A stretch of 64,000 nt of DNA from Corbicula japonica (GCA_038501625.1 JAZAYU010000217.1:226001-290000); one strand, 5' to 3'. Positions 34,988-47,520 are shown, counted from the first letter of the stretch. The notes: generated by a model not told the origin, from the letters alone. Program-made: numbers and translations.

Positions 34988-36170
34988 TAACAGTCATTGC
35001 CATTTTAGATGGTCCCCCCACCCCGAGTCTGACTATAGCAGTGCATAGGTCATTATTTGTATTCATTTAAAATATATTTGATAAAAAAGCAGAGCTTATA
35101 CAAGCCCCGGAAGAAATTTGCAATATTCAATTAATAATTTCAGTCACATTAAGCCATTATGCAATGTTTTTATAGACGGACTCCGATTCGGACATAAGTG
35201 TGCCTGTGGCCCTGGTAAAGCGTCTACTTTCAGTTATAAAATGTACTTGATTAAGTATTTGTTTATCATGTTTTCATGTTTTATCATTTATCTTGAAACC
35301 TTGTATACATCACTCTGTCATTTTCCATAAACACATTATGTAATGCCTTTTAATGTGCAGTTTTAAGATAGCTATTTGCTTATTAAATTAAACAGCAAGT
35401 TTTTGTAAGTTGAGTTCTTTGTTTTTGCCATACAAACGTCTTAGAACGTTTTAAGTCGGGACGACTAGATTTCTTAACTGTCCAGATTTAAAGTCTAATT
35501 AAAGCAACGCAATCGGATTTTGTGATGTAACACAGACGGAGGTTTCTTCTTAATGCCATAAGCGGCTTAAATAACATAACAGCTCATTAAAGGCCCGTTA
35601 CTCTGGAAATTATCAAAATGCCATAATACGACGGGGATCAGTTTCTTTAAAGATAAACAATCAAAACAGCTAAGCTGCATGAACAATACTGACCACGCTG
35701 TGGATACGACGTTATCCGTCATCGACCACGTCATCGCACTTGGGTTCGAGCCCTTTTGGGGTCGGAAATATTCATTTGAAAAATATCAAGCTGCCTTGTT
35801 TAACTTCGGTGGTTTAACACAGGTGACGTTTATTAAATTAATATTGCAAGAGAATTCAATTTATTATTGCAAGATAGTTCAACAGTTCTTTTTTTAAAGG
35901 CAAATCGATTGTTTTTGGAGACTAATTGAAACAGAATATGAATGGAATTCTTATGAAAATAACGCATTAAAATTTCCATAATCACCGTCGTATTAAACTT
36001 CCGTCAATAATAAATCTCGTTCGGAGCCTACGGGATTCGAGTGAGAAAAATTGCATTTGCATCTGCTGTAACAGATTCTATGGCGCAATACTATATTTAG
36101 ATCTTTGCCTTCAAAATTCATGTTTCCAAATCCATCAGGATACCCCGTACCAAGAAACAAAAAACATTTG

Positions 36171-36262
36171 TGCCCCGGGTGAGGATCGAACTCACGACCT
36201 TCAGATCGCTCATACTATGTTTGATTATGAGACTGACGCGCTACCTACTGCGCTACCGAGGC
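36171..36262 (-). tRNA. tRNA-Met (CAU), elongator type, 19-nt intron
   Basis: 92 nt on the minus strand, with cloverleaf, CAT anticodon and A and B boxes as in the other copies. The intron (ending GTATGAGCG) is 19 nt. A run of six T follows on the minus strand. It is the inverted-arm partner of the gene at 6629. Confidence 0.85.
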
Positions 36263-37029
36263 ACTTGTTCTATTCAATTCAATATTAAATACAAATTTAA
36301 GATACAGTCTGCCCGAAGGCAAACTGAGCCGTAAAACCTATGTCGGACATGATGTTTTACATCATGAACACACCAGCTGCAGAATGCTTTACAAGCCAAT
36401 CCATACTAATTGAGAAGTATTCAGTTCAGATCAATTGCTTGCTCACAGATTTTAAATAAGTGTTCGATGGCATCCACGGTTTCATCTTCTTTAAATATTT
36501 TTATTGAACGCATAATTCACGTTGACGTTAATTGCATGAAAATCGGAAATCGTAGATCAAGTATGTGTATCTCTTTAACGTAAAACATGTTTCATCTATA
36601 AAATGCATTTGATATCTTTCGTCAAAGCAGTTGTAAGCAAAGGTGGCGTATGTTTCTAACAACAAAATATTAAGATTATAACGCGCAAGGTGTTTAATGG
36701 TCTGCTATGTTTTGATTAACGCGAGAGCCTAAATGTATTAAGTTTTGCTAATATTTGTTTTATGCTATTACTACAATACTTCAAACGAAGGCTTCTGTAT
36801 CACCAGATGGTAAAAAATATTGCAAAAATCCATGCTTATCTTTAATGCAAATATAGTAGCAAAATATTTAAATGGCTTTGTGTAAAGGTGTTGTTTTATT
36901 AGCATTTCCATATTGTTGTTGTAAATATGGCTTTATGTTAGGTGAGATGTTTTGTTTGCATGTACATGACATAGTTACGCAATGCACATCTTGTAACTAA
37001 ACACATATGGTGTAAAAGAAAGAATTTTT

Positions 37030-38230
37030 ATCCCTTTTTGAAGCCAAAGATTTAAAACGGCAAATACACTAATGTTATTTTGGTTCTCTAAAGCTAAAGC
37101 CCAAACACTGCTCAAAAGTTCATGTATACTCAGAAAAAATGCGAACTGATAACAAAAGCCCCTTCATATATCTTAGAAAGTCAGATGTAGAATACTAAGG
37201 AAAATTAAAAGAAACAACAACGATTTATTGATCGCGGTATACATATATCACGGTTTACCGTGGAATAAACGAAGAGCACGAAAGGAAAAAAGATACTAAA
37301 CGATAATAAATGTCTTGCAATTAATTTGAAAATATTCGAAAAGTTTCGCATGGTTCATACTTAGTTTACATGCAAAACGTCTTTTTGATTCTTAAACAAT
37401 ACACCGTGTCAAACAAAACAGTAAGTAAACCAACAGAACATAAAAAAAACACTTACATCAATTTCTAACAAACATCCAACCTTTGCTCCGAATGGAATCT
37501 GACTTACAAAAACTATACTTTAATTCATTAAAAATTACTCGTGACTTCTTTAATGAACCAGAAATTAACACTTTCTAAACTATTCTTTTTCAATTTTCTT
37601 GAGTACTTATATATCAAATTTTACACATGATCAACTAAATTGTCGCTAATTTAATTGGCGGTGCCGTTTTGCTGAAATTTGGCACTAATAGTTCATGCCA
37701 ATTGCGATTAAGATCGGAATGACATGCGCCACCTATTGTTAAGAATCAGATTTTTTTTGCGATTAAACCACCTTAATAGTGTCAACCCTTGTGGCAAAAG
37801 TGCCTTTCGTTTTTATCTTCATTTTGTTGTAGAACATTAAAAATAACAATGGGCAATCATTACCCTAATTCCTAATTTTGAAAACTAATTTTTGATCTTG
37901 ACACCGATTATGTAAAGCGATAATAGCCTGCATGCTTTACTACAGCCTACAGAAATAGCTTAACAAAAATATTAAATTCGTCACTAAAACCTTTGATAAT
38001 AAACGTTAATATAACATAGTATACGTTAATATAACATAGCCATACACTTTTAACATTGTGAGTTTAGTTCCAGTTTAACAAAATAAATTCTTATAAAATA
38101 ATTTATATTCTAAAATAATATAAATTCGTCACTAAAACCTTTGTAAATATACTTTATATAAAAGCACGGTACACTTTTAACAGTCATTTCAGTTCTTATA
38201 TTTGTTTTTTTTAAGAACAACAACTCACAT
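37030..38230. other. intergenic, nothing recognised
   Basis: AT-rich. TATAACATAGTATACGTTAA-type sequence is duplicated near 38000-38035, and ATAAATTCGTCACTAAAACC recurs at about 37975 and 38122. No gene seen. Confidence 0.5.
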
Positions 38231-38233
38231 ACT

Positions 38234-38439
38234 TTAACCCTTTCCTCCATATATACGCAATTTTTACGCATGTGCGACCAGTGTAGATCCAGATCTGCAC
38301 TGGTCGCATTTTGGTCAGAAATAGCCTTACGAATAAACAAATGAACAGTTTAGATCCTGATCAGACAGCACGGATGGCTGATCTGGATCTAAATTGTGCG
38401 CCCTAGCAATAAAGGTGTATGTATGGAGGAAAGGGATAA
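38234..38439. mobile_element. MITE, family T (TTAACCCTTTCCTCC ends)
   Basis: About 206 bp with inverted ends TTAACCCTTTCCTCCATA and TATGGAGGAAAGGGATAA. Internal halves include GTAGATCCAGATCTGCACTG and GCTGATCTGGATCTAAATTG. One end base of the right TTAA has mutated to ATAA. Confidence 0.75.
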
Positions 38440-39500
38440 TGCATACGGACCCAAATTCAACGCACTTCTAGTACAAAGCCAACATTGATAGTCAGATAAT
38501 TAAATTCTATGTTAACATATTTTGGAAACTAGAAAACCACGAACTAAAGAACCCACGAAAATGCCATTTAACCAAAAACCACGAATATTTATGCCCACAA
38601 AAATAAATGCATGTGTATGTGTAATTTTCAGCGCTTTTGCTAACAAGTCTGCAATTTGGTATTGTGTGTTTCTTGTTAAGTCAATTTTCAACGAATCTAC
38701 CCCTAAATACAATTTTATAATATATTTTTATTACGTTATGGATTAAAGTTATTGGATTAATTTGCCCTCTAAATCAACGAAAATTAGTACACGACGAAAA
38801 TTTGTATACCACGAAAATTAGTACACAACGATAATTTATTATTTTATAGTAGTTTAGATTTATAATAATTACAGTCATCACCCAGTCTGGCATAATATCA
38901 AGCTATGAAGGCACTGTGCCAGTTTAATTTAAACCCCATCTTATACTGCAATAATAACTTCTTATTTATGATATATTATCCAAGATTTGGATATATTGCC
39001 TACTTAGTTGGACAAAAGGCGCTCTGTCCGAAATCCGCTTACTTTAGTTTGCCATATAAGTACCTTAAATCTGCCAATTCACTGACCAGGTGGAATACTT
39101 AAATGTCTCAGTTGTGTTTATATTAATTGTACCACTAAAGTAATACCCCTTATTAAGATCACCCCTAAATTAAGACCACCTCGCTAGTAGGACCTCCTTA
39201 AGGGTGTCCCATTTTGCAATTTTGCACTATTTTTCAACCCTGAAATTAAGACCATCCCACTACTGACCACTTTTTTTCAGTCCCAAAGGTGGTCTCAATA
39301 GCGAAATTTCACTGTATATAATGCCCATAAATACCTTAAAAATGAGCAAATTTTGCCGAAATTTTAGAATAATTACTAGTAAATTTTAGGTTAAGGACCT
39401 GTTCTGATAAAATTTTAATTGCGTTCGTAACGTCGGTTTTAAATATATTCGCTCGTACGTTGACGGTAAAAATATTAAATAACTTTTTCTTCGTTCATGG
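38440..39500. other. intergenic with CACGAA-rich repeat fragment
   Basis: 38520-38830 repeats CCACGAA phrases (ACCACGAATATTTATGCCCA), also seen at 60650-60720, probably a decayed transposable element. The rest is AT-rich without a recognised gene. Confidence 0.45.
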
Positions 39501-39504
39501 GTGT

Positions 39505-39662
39505 TTCAAATTTTCAATGATAAATTTTGATATTTGAAAACTTTATTTTATCATCCTGAAATTTTCAATGATAAATTTTGATATTTGAAAACACTTTATT
39601 TTATCATCCTGAAAGTTTCAATGATAAATTTTGATATTTGAAAACCCTTTATTTTATCACAC
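39505..39662 (+). repeat. ~54-bp tandem repeat, three copies
   Basis: Three near-identical units containing TTTCAATGATAAATTTTGAT and CTTTATTTTATCATCCTGAA. Confidence 0.9.
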
Positions 39663-40079
39663 TGATTCGTGACAAGTCACCATTTATTTCAATCCTGACA
39701 GGGACTATACGGATACAAAACGCTCTTGAACGGTCAAACGCTAATCTAAGCCGGGTTTTGAAGAAAATGATTCGGACCAAAGTTGTTTAAATTGTTAATT
39801 CCTGTTAGTAATATTGCTTGGATTATTATGCAAGAGTAGTTGTAATGTGAGCGAAATAAAAATAAATCGCTTCAACAATAAAATCATTATTTTTATACAT
39901 ATTAATTTATTATAAAAATATTGGACATTACCGTAAAACAAATTATCTTATAGAGCTTTCTGGATCCAAGAAAAGCAAACAATTTCAAATGCATTTGTAT
40001 TGTATGCTATATTTTGCCTTAAACTGGCAAGTTTCCAATTTTATCTGTATAAAAGAAACACCAGAAACAAAAAGGTTTG

Positions 40080-40171
40080 TGCCCCGGGTGAGGATCGAAC
40101 TCACGACCTTCAGATCGCTCTTATTATATGTGATTATGAGACTGACGCGCTACCTACTGCGCTACCGAGGC
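40080..40171 (-). tRNA. tRNA-Met (CAU), elongator type, 19-nt intron
   Basis: 92 nt on the minus strand, exons as in the other copies, intron ending AATAAGAGCG, and a run of five T downstream on the minus strand. The upstream flank (40172-40310) matches the 36265-36400 flank, but the rest of the 2.7-kb block is absent, so this is a smaller duplication unit. The frames across it, giving VRIELTTFRSLLL-type peptides, are spurious translations of the tRNA. Confidence 0.85.
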
Positions 40172-40319
40172 ACTTATTCAATACAGTTCATTATCCGATA
40201 CAAATTTAAGATGCACTCAGCCCGAAGGCAACTCTAGTCGTAAAATGCATGTCGGAAAAGATGTATTTCAGCAAGAAAAATGTCTTACAAGCCAATCATA
40301 ACCAAAGGTTTCCAGCTCA

Positions 40320-41214
40320 CCTTTTGATCGTTGCTTGCTCCAATATAAGGGATCTATGTACAACATTAAACAATCCCGAAAATACTATTAGTAAAGTCAT
40401 CCTCTAAAATTTTGGAAAAAGGAAAGAAAAATACTTAGCTATATGTTAAAATAATTTGTTCTTAAAAGCCGCAAAGTATCATTTCCACTTATTTGTTAAT
40501 CTTTCTAAAGAAAAATTTAAAAAAGAAACAAGTTCATTTTGCACACGGCACCAATCCTCGAAGTGTGACGTAATACAGTAGTGATTCGCGCACTTAACGG
40601 ATGCAGCGCTTTATTTTACATCTTTTCTTTGAGTAAGGAGCTTTTAATACCAAATCAGCGGAACACTCTAAAAGATCACGCTGGACATTAAATTAAAAGT
40701 CATCATTTCAGAGACAATTTCTAATTATTTGAAATGACAAGGTCTTTGAAATGGACGGATATTATTTTCATTTGTCTAATGTCTACGATCTTTGATGAAA
40801 TACCGCAAAATATTAGATCTCATATTTTTCCATTAGTTCTCCATTATGCATTGCTTTGTTTCTGACCATACCTGATTATATGTCCGGAAAAATAATTAAT
40901 ATTGCAATTTAGGCCTATCATAATCTCTATAGGCTTCCGTTTGACGTCTTTTCGACGGAAATTTAAAGACAACGCTAAACCATGCTCCCCTCTAATCAGA
41001 AATGATCAAATGATTTCAGCACACCTTGAACAATTTTACAACAAAAGACACATGACGAGCCTGTGGCTACGTAAACGGAATCCTCAACATTGTAGGATCG
41101 AAGTCTTAAAACTAGATCTAATGCCAATTTAAGATTTGTATTTTCTTATTTTGATTAACTGTTATTGTTTTTTTCGTCGTAGTCGCTGCAGCAACCACAA
41201 CCACCATCGCAGAA

Positions 41215-41247
<33 letters not shown>

Positions 41248-41815
41248 GCCTTCGTCAACGTTATCGTCACCGTCTTAGTCACCATCAATTTAATTTTTCA
41301 GTACGAACATATTAAAAAAACATTTCAATTAAAGGGATACAATTTTCAATTTGTTTCGCTTTGTGTTCAAATATGGCACCTGCTGCTGTCTGAGCATGTC
41401 AAGATGGCTCGAAGCAGGACTTTGTGCGGTCGATCGGTGAAAATAGGAAGACGTTGTTTCAAAGAAAACGATGAGCACAGTCATTTAAAAGCAATTGAAT
41501 ATTTTCATATTTCTGAAACATATTTCGAGACTACAAATAAGAGCAAAAAAGGTCAGTAGCAATTAAGTTCAAAGCTTAGAAACTGCCGCAATGCACGTCT
41601 GTTAATAATTCACCCAAAGAAATTTCTTAAAATTACTGGAATTTCTTTGAACTGGAGACATTCGAGATATTTTTTTCGGAATTAATTAAGTTTAAAGCAA
41701 AGTAGAATTGCATTCATGCACGGACCAACTCGCACGGGTCTGCAAAGAATAGGACCTGTTGAAATAACAGAACAGCTAGGGTTAAACACGGTAACAAGCA
41801 CGAGTCTGTGGGAAC
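40320..41815. other. intergenic, ATC microsatellite only
   Basis: An (ATC)n tract with TCG/TCA interruptions lies at about 41214-41283. No gene recognised; the frame at 40902-41132 has no domain. Confidence 0.55.
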
Positions 41816-41819
41816 GTTC

Positions 41820-41985
41820 TTTACCTTTAACTCCATGCATGCGGGTTTTAACGCATGTGCGAACAGTGTAGATTTAGATCAGCTATCAGATTCGTGAAGT
41901 CTGATCGAGATCTACAGTGTTCGGTTTTTGTTCAGAGATAACCTGATGACTCAAAAAAGCGATGTGCCGGCTGACCCTAGATCTA
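41820..41985. mobile_element. MITE, family T, right end missing
   Basis: GCATGTGCGAACAGTGTAGA, CTGATCGAGATCTACAGTGT and GATGTGCCGGCTGACCC match family T. It runs directly into a family F element at 41991, suggesting that family F inserted into it or that the junction is a deletion. Confidence 0.65.
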
Positions 41986-41990
41986 TGCCC

Positions 41991-42124
41991 AAGGTTATAA
42001 AACTGAAATGGAAACCAGCCTCAAATCTCAGCATCTGATTGGCTGAAATGGCGACCATTCGCCATTTCAGCCAATCAGATGCTTGAGATTTGAGACTGGT
42101 TTCCATGCTCAGTTTTATAACCTT
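41991..42124. mobile_element. foldback MITE, family F
   Basis: A nearly perfect palindrome with arms of about 65 bp around CCAT (centre near 42056), ends AAGGTTATAAAACTGA and TCAGTTTTATAACCTT. It is the closest relative of 8821-8955. Confidence 0.88.
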
Positions 42125-42344
42125 CAGCCCACGATTGTTAGGCAAAGGATAACAGTCATACCCCTTTTGAAACTACCTGTACAATGCATTAAAGACAAAA
42201 CATACTGTGTCGTTTACGTGTAATGAACACTGTTCTGTTCTGTTAAACAAATCTGGTTCTACATGAATTTTTCTGTTTGGTCTATGCCTTAGGGTTAGAT
42301 GCATTTTCAAAAAAATATGGATAATTGAACATAATAGAATAAGT

Positions 42345-42426
42345 GCCTAGGTAGCGCGTCAGTCTCATATTCACACACACAGTAACAGCGATCTGAAGGT
42401 CGTGAGTTCGATCCTCACCCGGGGCA
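42345..42426 (+). pseudogene. tRNA-Met pseudogene with D-arm deletion
   Basis: 82 nt. The T arm, acceptor 3' side and CAT anticodon are present, but about 12 nt of the D-arm and A-box region are missing (GCCT joins directly to AGGTAGCGCG) and the intron is about 21 nt. A TTTT follows. A-box loss should prevent normal Pol III initiation. Confidence 0.75.
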
Positions 42427-42513
42427 CGCAATTTTGCTTACCATAATCATTTTAAACTAAATGATTTAGTAGAAATTATTAAAATAATGAACTGACTTTA
42501 GATTTGAAAAGAG

Positions 42514-42598
42514 GGAATGTCTCGCTCAGCGTCAGTATCATTATCGGACGTTAAAAATTCAGTCTGAATGTTGGGGGTTCGATCCTCGACCGGGGAAC
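42514..42598 (+). pseudogene. degenerate tRNA-like unit in the tRNA-Met cluster
   Basis: It has GCGTCAGTATCATTATC in the anticodon-arm position and GGGGTTCGATCCTCGACC in the T-arm position, but no convincing acceptor pairing. The TATCGGACGT phrase is shared with 42905-42985, so these two are copies of each other. Confidence 0.55.
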
Positions 42599-42680
42599 AA
42601 TTTTTTTCCTAATCATATCTTAGTGTGAATGTTTAATGCTCAAAAGAATCGATTTGACTAATGATTGGAAATAAATAAGT

Positions 42681-42772
42681 GCCTCGGTGGCGCAGTAGGT
42701 AGCGCGTCAGTCTCATAATCACACACAATAAGAGCGATCTGAAGGTCGTGAGTTCGATCCTCACCCGGGGCA
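42681..42772 (+). tRNA. tRNA-Met (CAU), elongator type, 19-nt intron
   Basis: 92 nt with CAT anticodon and the intron after A37 (ending AATAAGAGCG). One difference from the dispersed copies, A9 to G, still fits the A-box consensus. TTTT terminator at about 42779. It is the most intact member of the tandem cluster. Confidence 0.83.
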
Positions 42773-42904
42773 CATATACTTTTGCTTACCATTTCTGGAC
42801 TGAATGTTAAAATATTAATAATATATATAAATGAATGTTAAAATAATAATAATATATATTAAATATATTAATGAAAAGAATGAATCGACATACGATTTGA
42901 ATAG

Positions 42905-42985
42905 CGGAAGTCTTGCTAGCGCGTCGTTGTCCTATCGGACGTAAAAGAATGCAATCTGTAAGTCGCGAGTTCGATTCTCGCTCAA
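42905..42985 (+). pseudogene. degenerate tRNA-like unit in the tRNA-Met cluster
   Basis: Contains CTAGCGCGTCGTTG, CCTATCGGACGTAAAAG and GCGAGTTCGATTCTCGC, with a good T-arm stem but no clear acceptor stem. It alternates with true tRNA-Met units. Confidence 0.5.
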
Positions 42986-43082
42986 TCATTTTGAAGCTTG
43001 CAAAATTATAGATTGAATGTTTAATACTAAAAAGTAAAAAAAAAAACAACAGGGTGATGAATTGACAGAAAAATGAAGAAGT

Positions 43083-43174
43083 GCCTCGGTAGCGCAGTAG
43101 GTAGCGCGTCAGTGTCATAATCAAACACAGAAAGAGCGATCTGAAGGTCGTGAGTTCGATCCTCACCCGAGGTC
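43083..43174 (+). tRNA. tRNA-Met (CAU)-like gene, altered acceptor stem
   Basis: 92 nt with CAT anticodon and a 19-nt intron. It differs at C32 (now G) and in the 3' acceptor strand (CCGAGGT), which pairs CCTCGG fully but leaves G1-U72 and a C discriminator in place of A73. A run of five T follows. It may be decaying, since discriminator A is an expected identity element for methionyl-tRNA synthetase. Confidence 0.65.
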
Positions 43175-43335
43175 TTATACTTTTTGTTTAACATGTTTTG
43201 CACTGGATGTCAAAACAGGACATTTAAATTTATCTTGCTTGTGACATGGTAGTAATTGGTGGACTCAATTTCAGTCCCTTTTCGAATTAAATTTGCTTTA
43301 ATGAGGACGTTTAAATCATTGTTAATACAACATCA

Positions 43336-44343
43336 ACAACAATGTTCGTGAAGTTGGCCGTCTAGCAGCCTAGCAGCCTGGCAGCGTGAAGTTGGCAGCC
43401 AGCTGCCAAGCAGCCAGGCAGCGTGAAGTTGGCCGCCTAGCAGCCTAGCAGCCTGGCAGCGTGAAGTTGGCCGCCCAACAGCCTAGCAGATACTTTGGCT
43501 GCTGTGATACTTTGGCTGCTGAGCTGCTGTGGCGGCTGGGAAAAGTTGGCTCTTGGGCTGCTGTGGCGGATGGAATACTTTGGCTGTTGCGAAAAGTTGG
43601 CTGCTGGAATACTTTGGCTGCTGAGCTGCTGTGGCGGCTGAGAAAAGTTGGCTGCTGGGCTGCTGTGGCGGCTGGGATACTTTGGCTGCTGGGAAAAGTT
43701 TGCTGCTGGAATACTTTGGCTGCTGAGCTGCTGTGGCGGCTGGGAAAAGTTGGCTGCTGGGCTGTCAAAGTATCCCAGCCGCCACAGCAGCCCAGCAGCC
43801 AACTTTTCCCAGCAACCGCAGCAGCTCAGCGGCCAAAGTAATCCAGAAGCCAACTTTTCCCAGCAGCCAAAGTATCCCAGCCGCAACAGCAGCCCAGCAG
43901 CCAACTTTTCCCAGCCGCCACCGCAGCTCAGCAGCCAAAGTATTCCAGCAGCCAACTTTTCCCAGCAGCCAAAGTATCCCAGCCGCCACAGCAGCCCAGC
44001 AGCCAACTTTTCCCAGCCGCAACAGCAGCTCAGCAGCCAAAGTATTCCAGCAGCCATCTTTTCACAGAAGCCAAAGTATTCCAGCCGCCACAGCAGCCCA
44101 GCAGCCAACTTTTCTCAGCCGCCACAGCAGCTCAGCAGCCAAAATATCACAGCAGCCAAAGTATCTGTTGGGCGGCCAACTTCACGCCGCTAGGCTGCTA
44201 GGCTGCTGGTCGGCCAACTTCACGCTGCCTGGCTGCTAGGCTGCTGGGCTGCCAACTTCACGCTGCCAGGCTGCTAGGCTGCTTGTCGACCAACTTCACG
44301 CTGCTAGGCTGCTAGGCGGCCAACTTCACGAACATACAACAAT
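43336..44343. mobile_element. 1-kb foldback element with subrepeat-built arms
   Basis: The element (43344-44335) starts GTTCGTGAAGTTGGCC and ends GGCCAACTTCACGAACAT. It is flanked by the 8-bp direct repeat ACAACAAT (43336-43343 and 44336-44343). The left arm runs to about 43765 and the right arm from about 43770, each the inverse of the other. The outer arms consist of GTGAAGTTGGCCGCCTAGCA units and the inner arms of ~47-bp units with AAGTTGGCTGCTGGGCTGCT and GGCGGCTGGGATACTTTGGC. This fits foldback (FB-like) elements; an 8-bp duplication would also suit hAT-type mobilisation. The long overlapping frames on both strands are artefacts of the repeats. Confidence 0.8.
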
Positions 44344-44344
44344 C

Positions 44345-47160
44345 AGATTTGATTGTTGATGGTAGAATGCATCAGCTAAAATCAAATTTTACATGATTTA
44401 ATCTGAATTTCAATATAATAATTCAGGTTTTTCATGCTAACAAGAAAACTACGTTCGATCGGGGTTTAAATCATGAAAAAAGTAAGTCTTAAAATTAAAA
44501 AAAAATACTTGTTTTATTCATTTCTCTTAAAATTAAAAAAAAAACACTTTTATTTGATTCATTTCTACACGAGAACTACAATTTTCTATTGAATTTCTTT
44601 GACACATTGACACAAGTTAGTCAAATCTTCATTTAGTTAAAATAAAATAAAGGGTAATTCTAACTTCTCTCCAAATTTAGTAACAACTAAAATGTCAAAA
44701 AATATGAGTGAAGACTCTTTTCCCGTAGCAAATAAACTGTTGCAGAAGTTTCCACTTGTCCAATTGAGAGCTTAGACTCGTATTAAAACGCTTCTCACAT
44801 ACTGAAGAGCGTACAAATCTGTCACTTTAATCCAACCGGACATTTAAGTTATGAATTGATGATAATTGCAGTTGAAATGTCCATTAAATTAGGTGGACTG
44901 CATGCTGCGGTCTTCTGAATAATGCATCGCCTGTTCCCTTTTAGTTTTCAGGCTAAGCCAAATAATTATTGGTTTAATGGACTGCTGGAGGGGAATTCTA
45001 GTACTAGTTAAGTAGCTGTTGAAACATGCTGTTGCTTTTGAAATATGATGTTGTTTTTAAAACATACTTTGGTGTCACTGAATTCAGCTGGGACTTTTTT
45101 TCGCGAAAAAGGCATTAATGACATTTTCGCGCGGACATAAAGTCGCACACTTTTTATCCTCAAAACATTAGATGTTCAACGGTTTGATTTCGCTGGGTTT
45201 TGATTTTGCGCACTTTTCCTAGTGCATATTACGCGAAAATCTTTAGATATATCACAGTTATGGCTAATGTTAAGAAATCATTACAAAGTCCACGTACAAA
45301 AAAGGAACGTTACTCCGTCAAATGTGACATTGACCAACACATGAAATTTTGCCTTCCTCCTTAACCAATTGCAATAAGCAAAATAATGTGAAAGTTTAAT
45401 GAAGACATTTTAAAGAACGGCAAAGCTATAGTCAACGCTAAGTTTTTTTAAAGTCGTTCGGACAAATCCATCCATTTGCATCGCATTTTCTTCTACAGGG
45501 GACAGAAAATCTCCGAATCCAATGATCTCAAATTATCGGCCTCAAATTAGTAGCTGTCAAGTAACATAATTTCAGCATTTTTGAGCATATCACACAAAAG
45601 CGGCTCTTACTATGAGCATGCAAAATCCAGAATATTTGATTACTATTAAAATGACTGGTCCGATTGCATTTTCAACGACCAGGAGTAACTTAATTTAGTC
45701 AATTTGCCAACAAACAGTCATCTCATGAATCATGTCACGGATTCCATTTTTGTGTAAAGATGTTCCAATAAAAATAGAAGCATGTCCATCTGTTGGCGTG
45801 ATTTTTTTAACTTCCACAACTTAAAATATAAGGAATTGAAAAATCACTTATTTCCGCGAGGTACTACTTTTCTTCGATTTTGCGTGCAGATCAATCCACG
45901 AATTCAAAATCGTCACGAAATATATCATTAAAAATAAACGCATTGAAGAAAATACAATTCCACGAAATTAAGAACCCTCAAAAATGACACTTAACTGAAA
46001 ACCGCGAAATGACGCAATAATCACAGAATCTGGTGAATTGAGTTCATTAAGAAACAAATAATTTCTTCGTTGTATCTTAATTACTAGACTGGCTCTCGGC
46101 CATATGTTATGTTGTGTGCTAATTAATATTTCATTAATACAAGAAAAGCAACTCTGCTGGTGTTTTAATGAGATGTTCATTACTTCCCACAGTCTAAGAA
46201 TTGTGAAAATGGTTTAGACTATAAAATTATTTAAAAATACTATTATAAAAAATAATGATAAGATTAAAAAAGTACACTTAATTAATAGCTGCCTTTCTGT
46301 AGGTTATTGCAAAGGGGTGGGGGGTGGGGGGGGGGGGGGGGGGGGGGTTAACATGCAATATATTATAATCATTAGCTGATGGTCAATAATGCTTAAGAAG
46401 TAAAACACACCTAATGTCACCAAAATAAACCTCTTTCTTGCAAAAAGTGGTTCCATTTTGTTTGAAAATGACCAGACAATTTAGCTTTTAATTGTTTATC
46501 TAAGCACAGCCATTACGAAACGTCTCCAACTTGAAAGAAATGTCTGGAACAACATACCTCGGTGCCAAAATATTTTTATAAAGTTGTTATTTACTCTCCC
46601 CAGTACTTGTATTAAGATATAAATTGCTTCGATTAGTCTCAAATCCTTCTCTGGAATAGTCTAAACAAAGTTCACTAATGAAGAAAGCATGTTACCCCAC
46701 CCGGCAACGATAAGACCCAGTGTAAACAAATTCTACCCAGAGACCATAGTCTTTTACTTATCTATATTTTATCTATTTACTTAACAGATGTATAAAAATG
46801 TTATCTTACGCTCTCAGAAGCTTGGTTATTAAACCATTCAGTTTCTATGAACAGGTATTCAAGCAAATTTCTAGAATTTCTGGTAACTACATTTTTGGTG
46901 TAATGTTACGCCTTCCACTTAGGTTTATGTGAATTGTATTAGTGCGTGAAAGTAGATACACACTTACGATAAATTATGACTGCTAAGATTATGATGTAGT
47001 CAATTACTTTCCGTCAATCAAAAACCCTGTTATGTTCCAATAAAAAGTTGTTGAAAAAAAAGATGATTAAGAAGCGATGTCTTAATGAAAAGCTGTAAAA
47101 TAATAGCATGAACAATTATTAAACGTGACAATAATTACGATGGTGGTGCCGTCTTCACAA
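44345..47160. other. intergenic, no gene recognised
   Basis: Includes a family C-like CGCG-rich fragment (45085-45250), a fragment with GTAACAACTAAAATGTC (about 44676), also seen at 49092 and inverted at 54380, and a G-rich run at 46314-46347. Confidence 0.55.
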
Positions 47161-47182
47161 ACGTGTTGGTGACAATTGCTTG

Positions 47183-47245
47183 TGTGTTGTTGTTGTTGTT
47201 ATTGCTATTGTTATTGATGATGATGATGATGATGATAATGATGTT
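47183..47245 (+). repeat. TTG/GAT triplet tract
   Basis: TTG units followed by GAT units. The 61-residue frame across it is low-complexity. Confidence 0.9.
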
Positions 47246-47477
47246 GTTGTTGTTTTTTGTTGTTTATGATGTTAAGGATGACGATGATTATGACAATTAT
47301 GACGAATACGAAAGTGATGATCCTGACGTTGTTGTTGGTGCTGTTTAGTTGTCATTGGTGGTTTTAACAATATTTATTCAAAGAAATGAGCATTAAATGA
47401 CATTCAACGAATGTCATGCATTTGATAAAAAAACCAGGTGAAACCCCTTTTATAAACTCATTTCCAAAATGAAAAGT

Positions 47478-47489
47478 TGTTGTTGTTGT

Positions 47490-47520
<31 letters not shown>

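Noticed and set aside
43437..44239. Six overlapping long open frames of Ala/Gln/Ser- or Gly/Leu/Trp-rich repeats on both strands
   Set aside because: All arise from the ~47-bp subrepeats of the foldback element; openness on both strands shows a repeat artefact.
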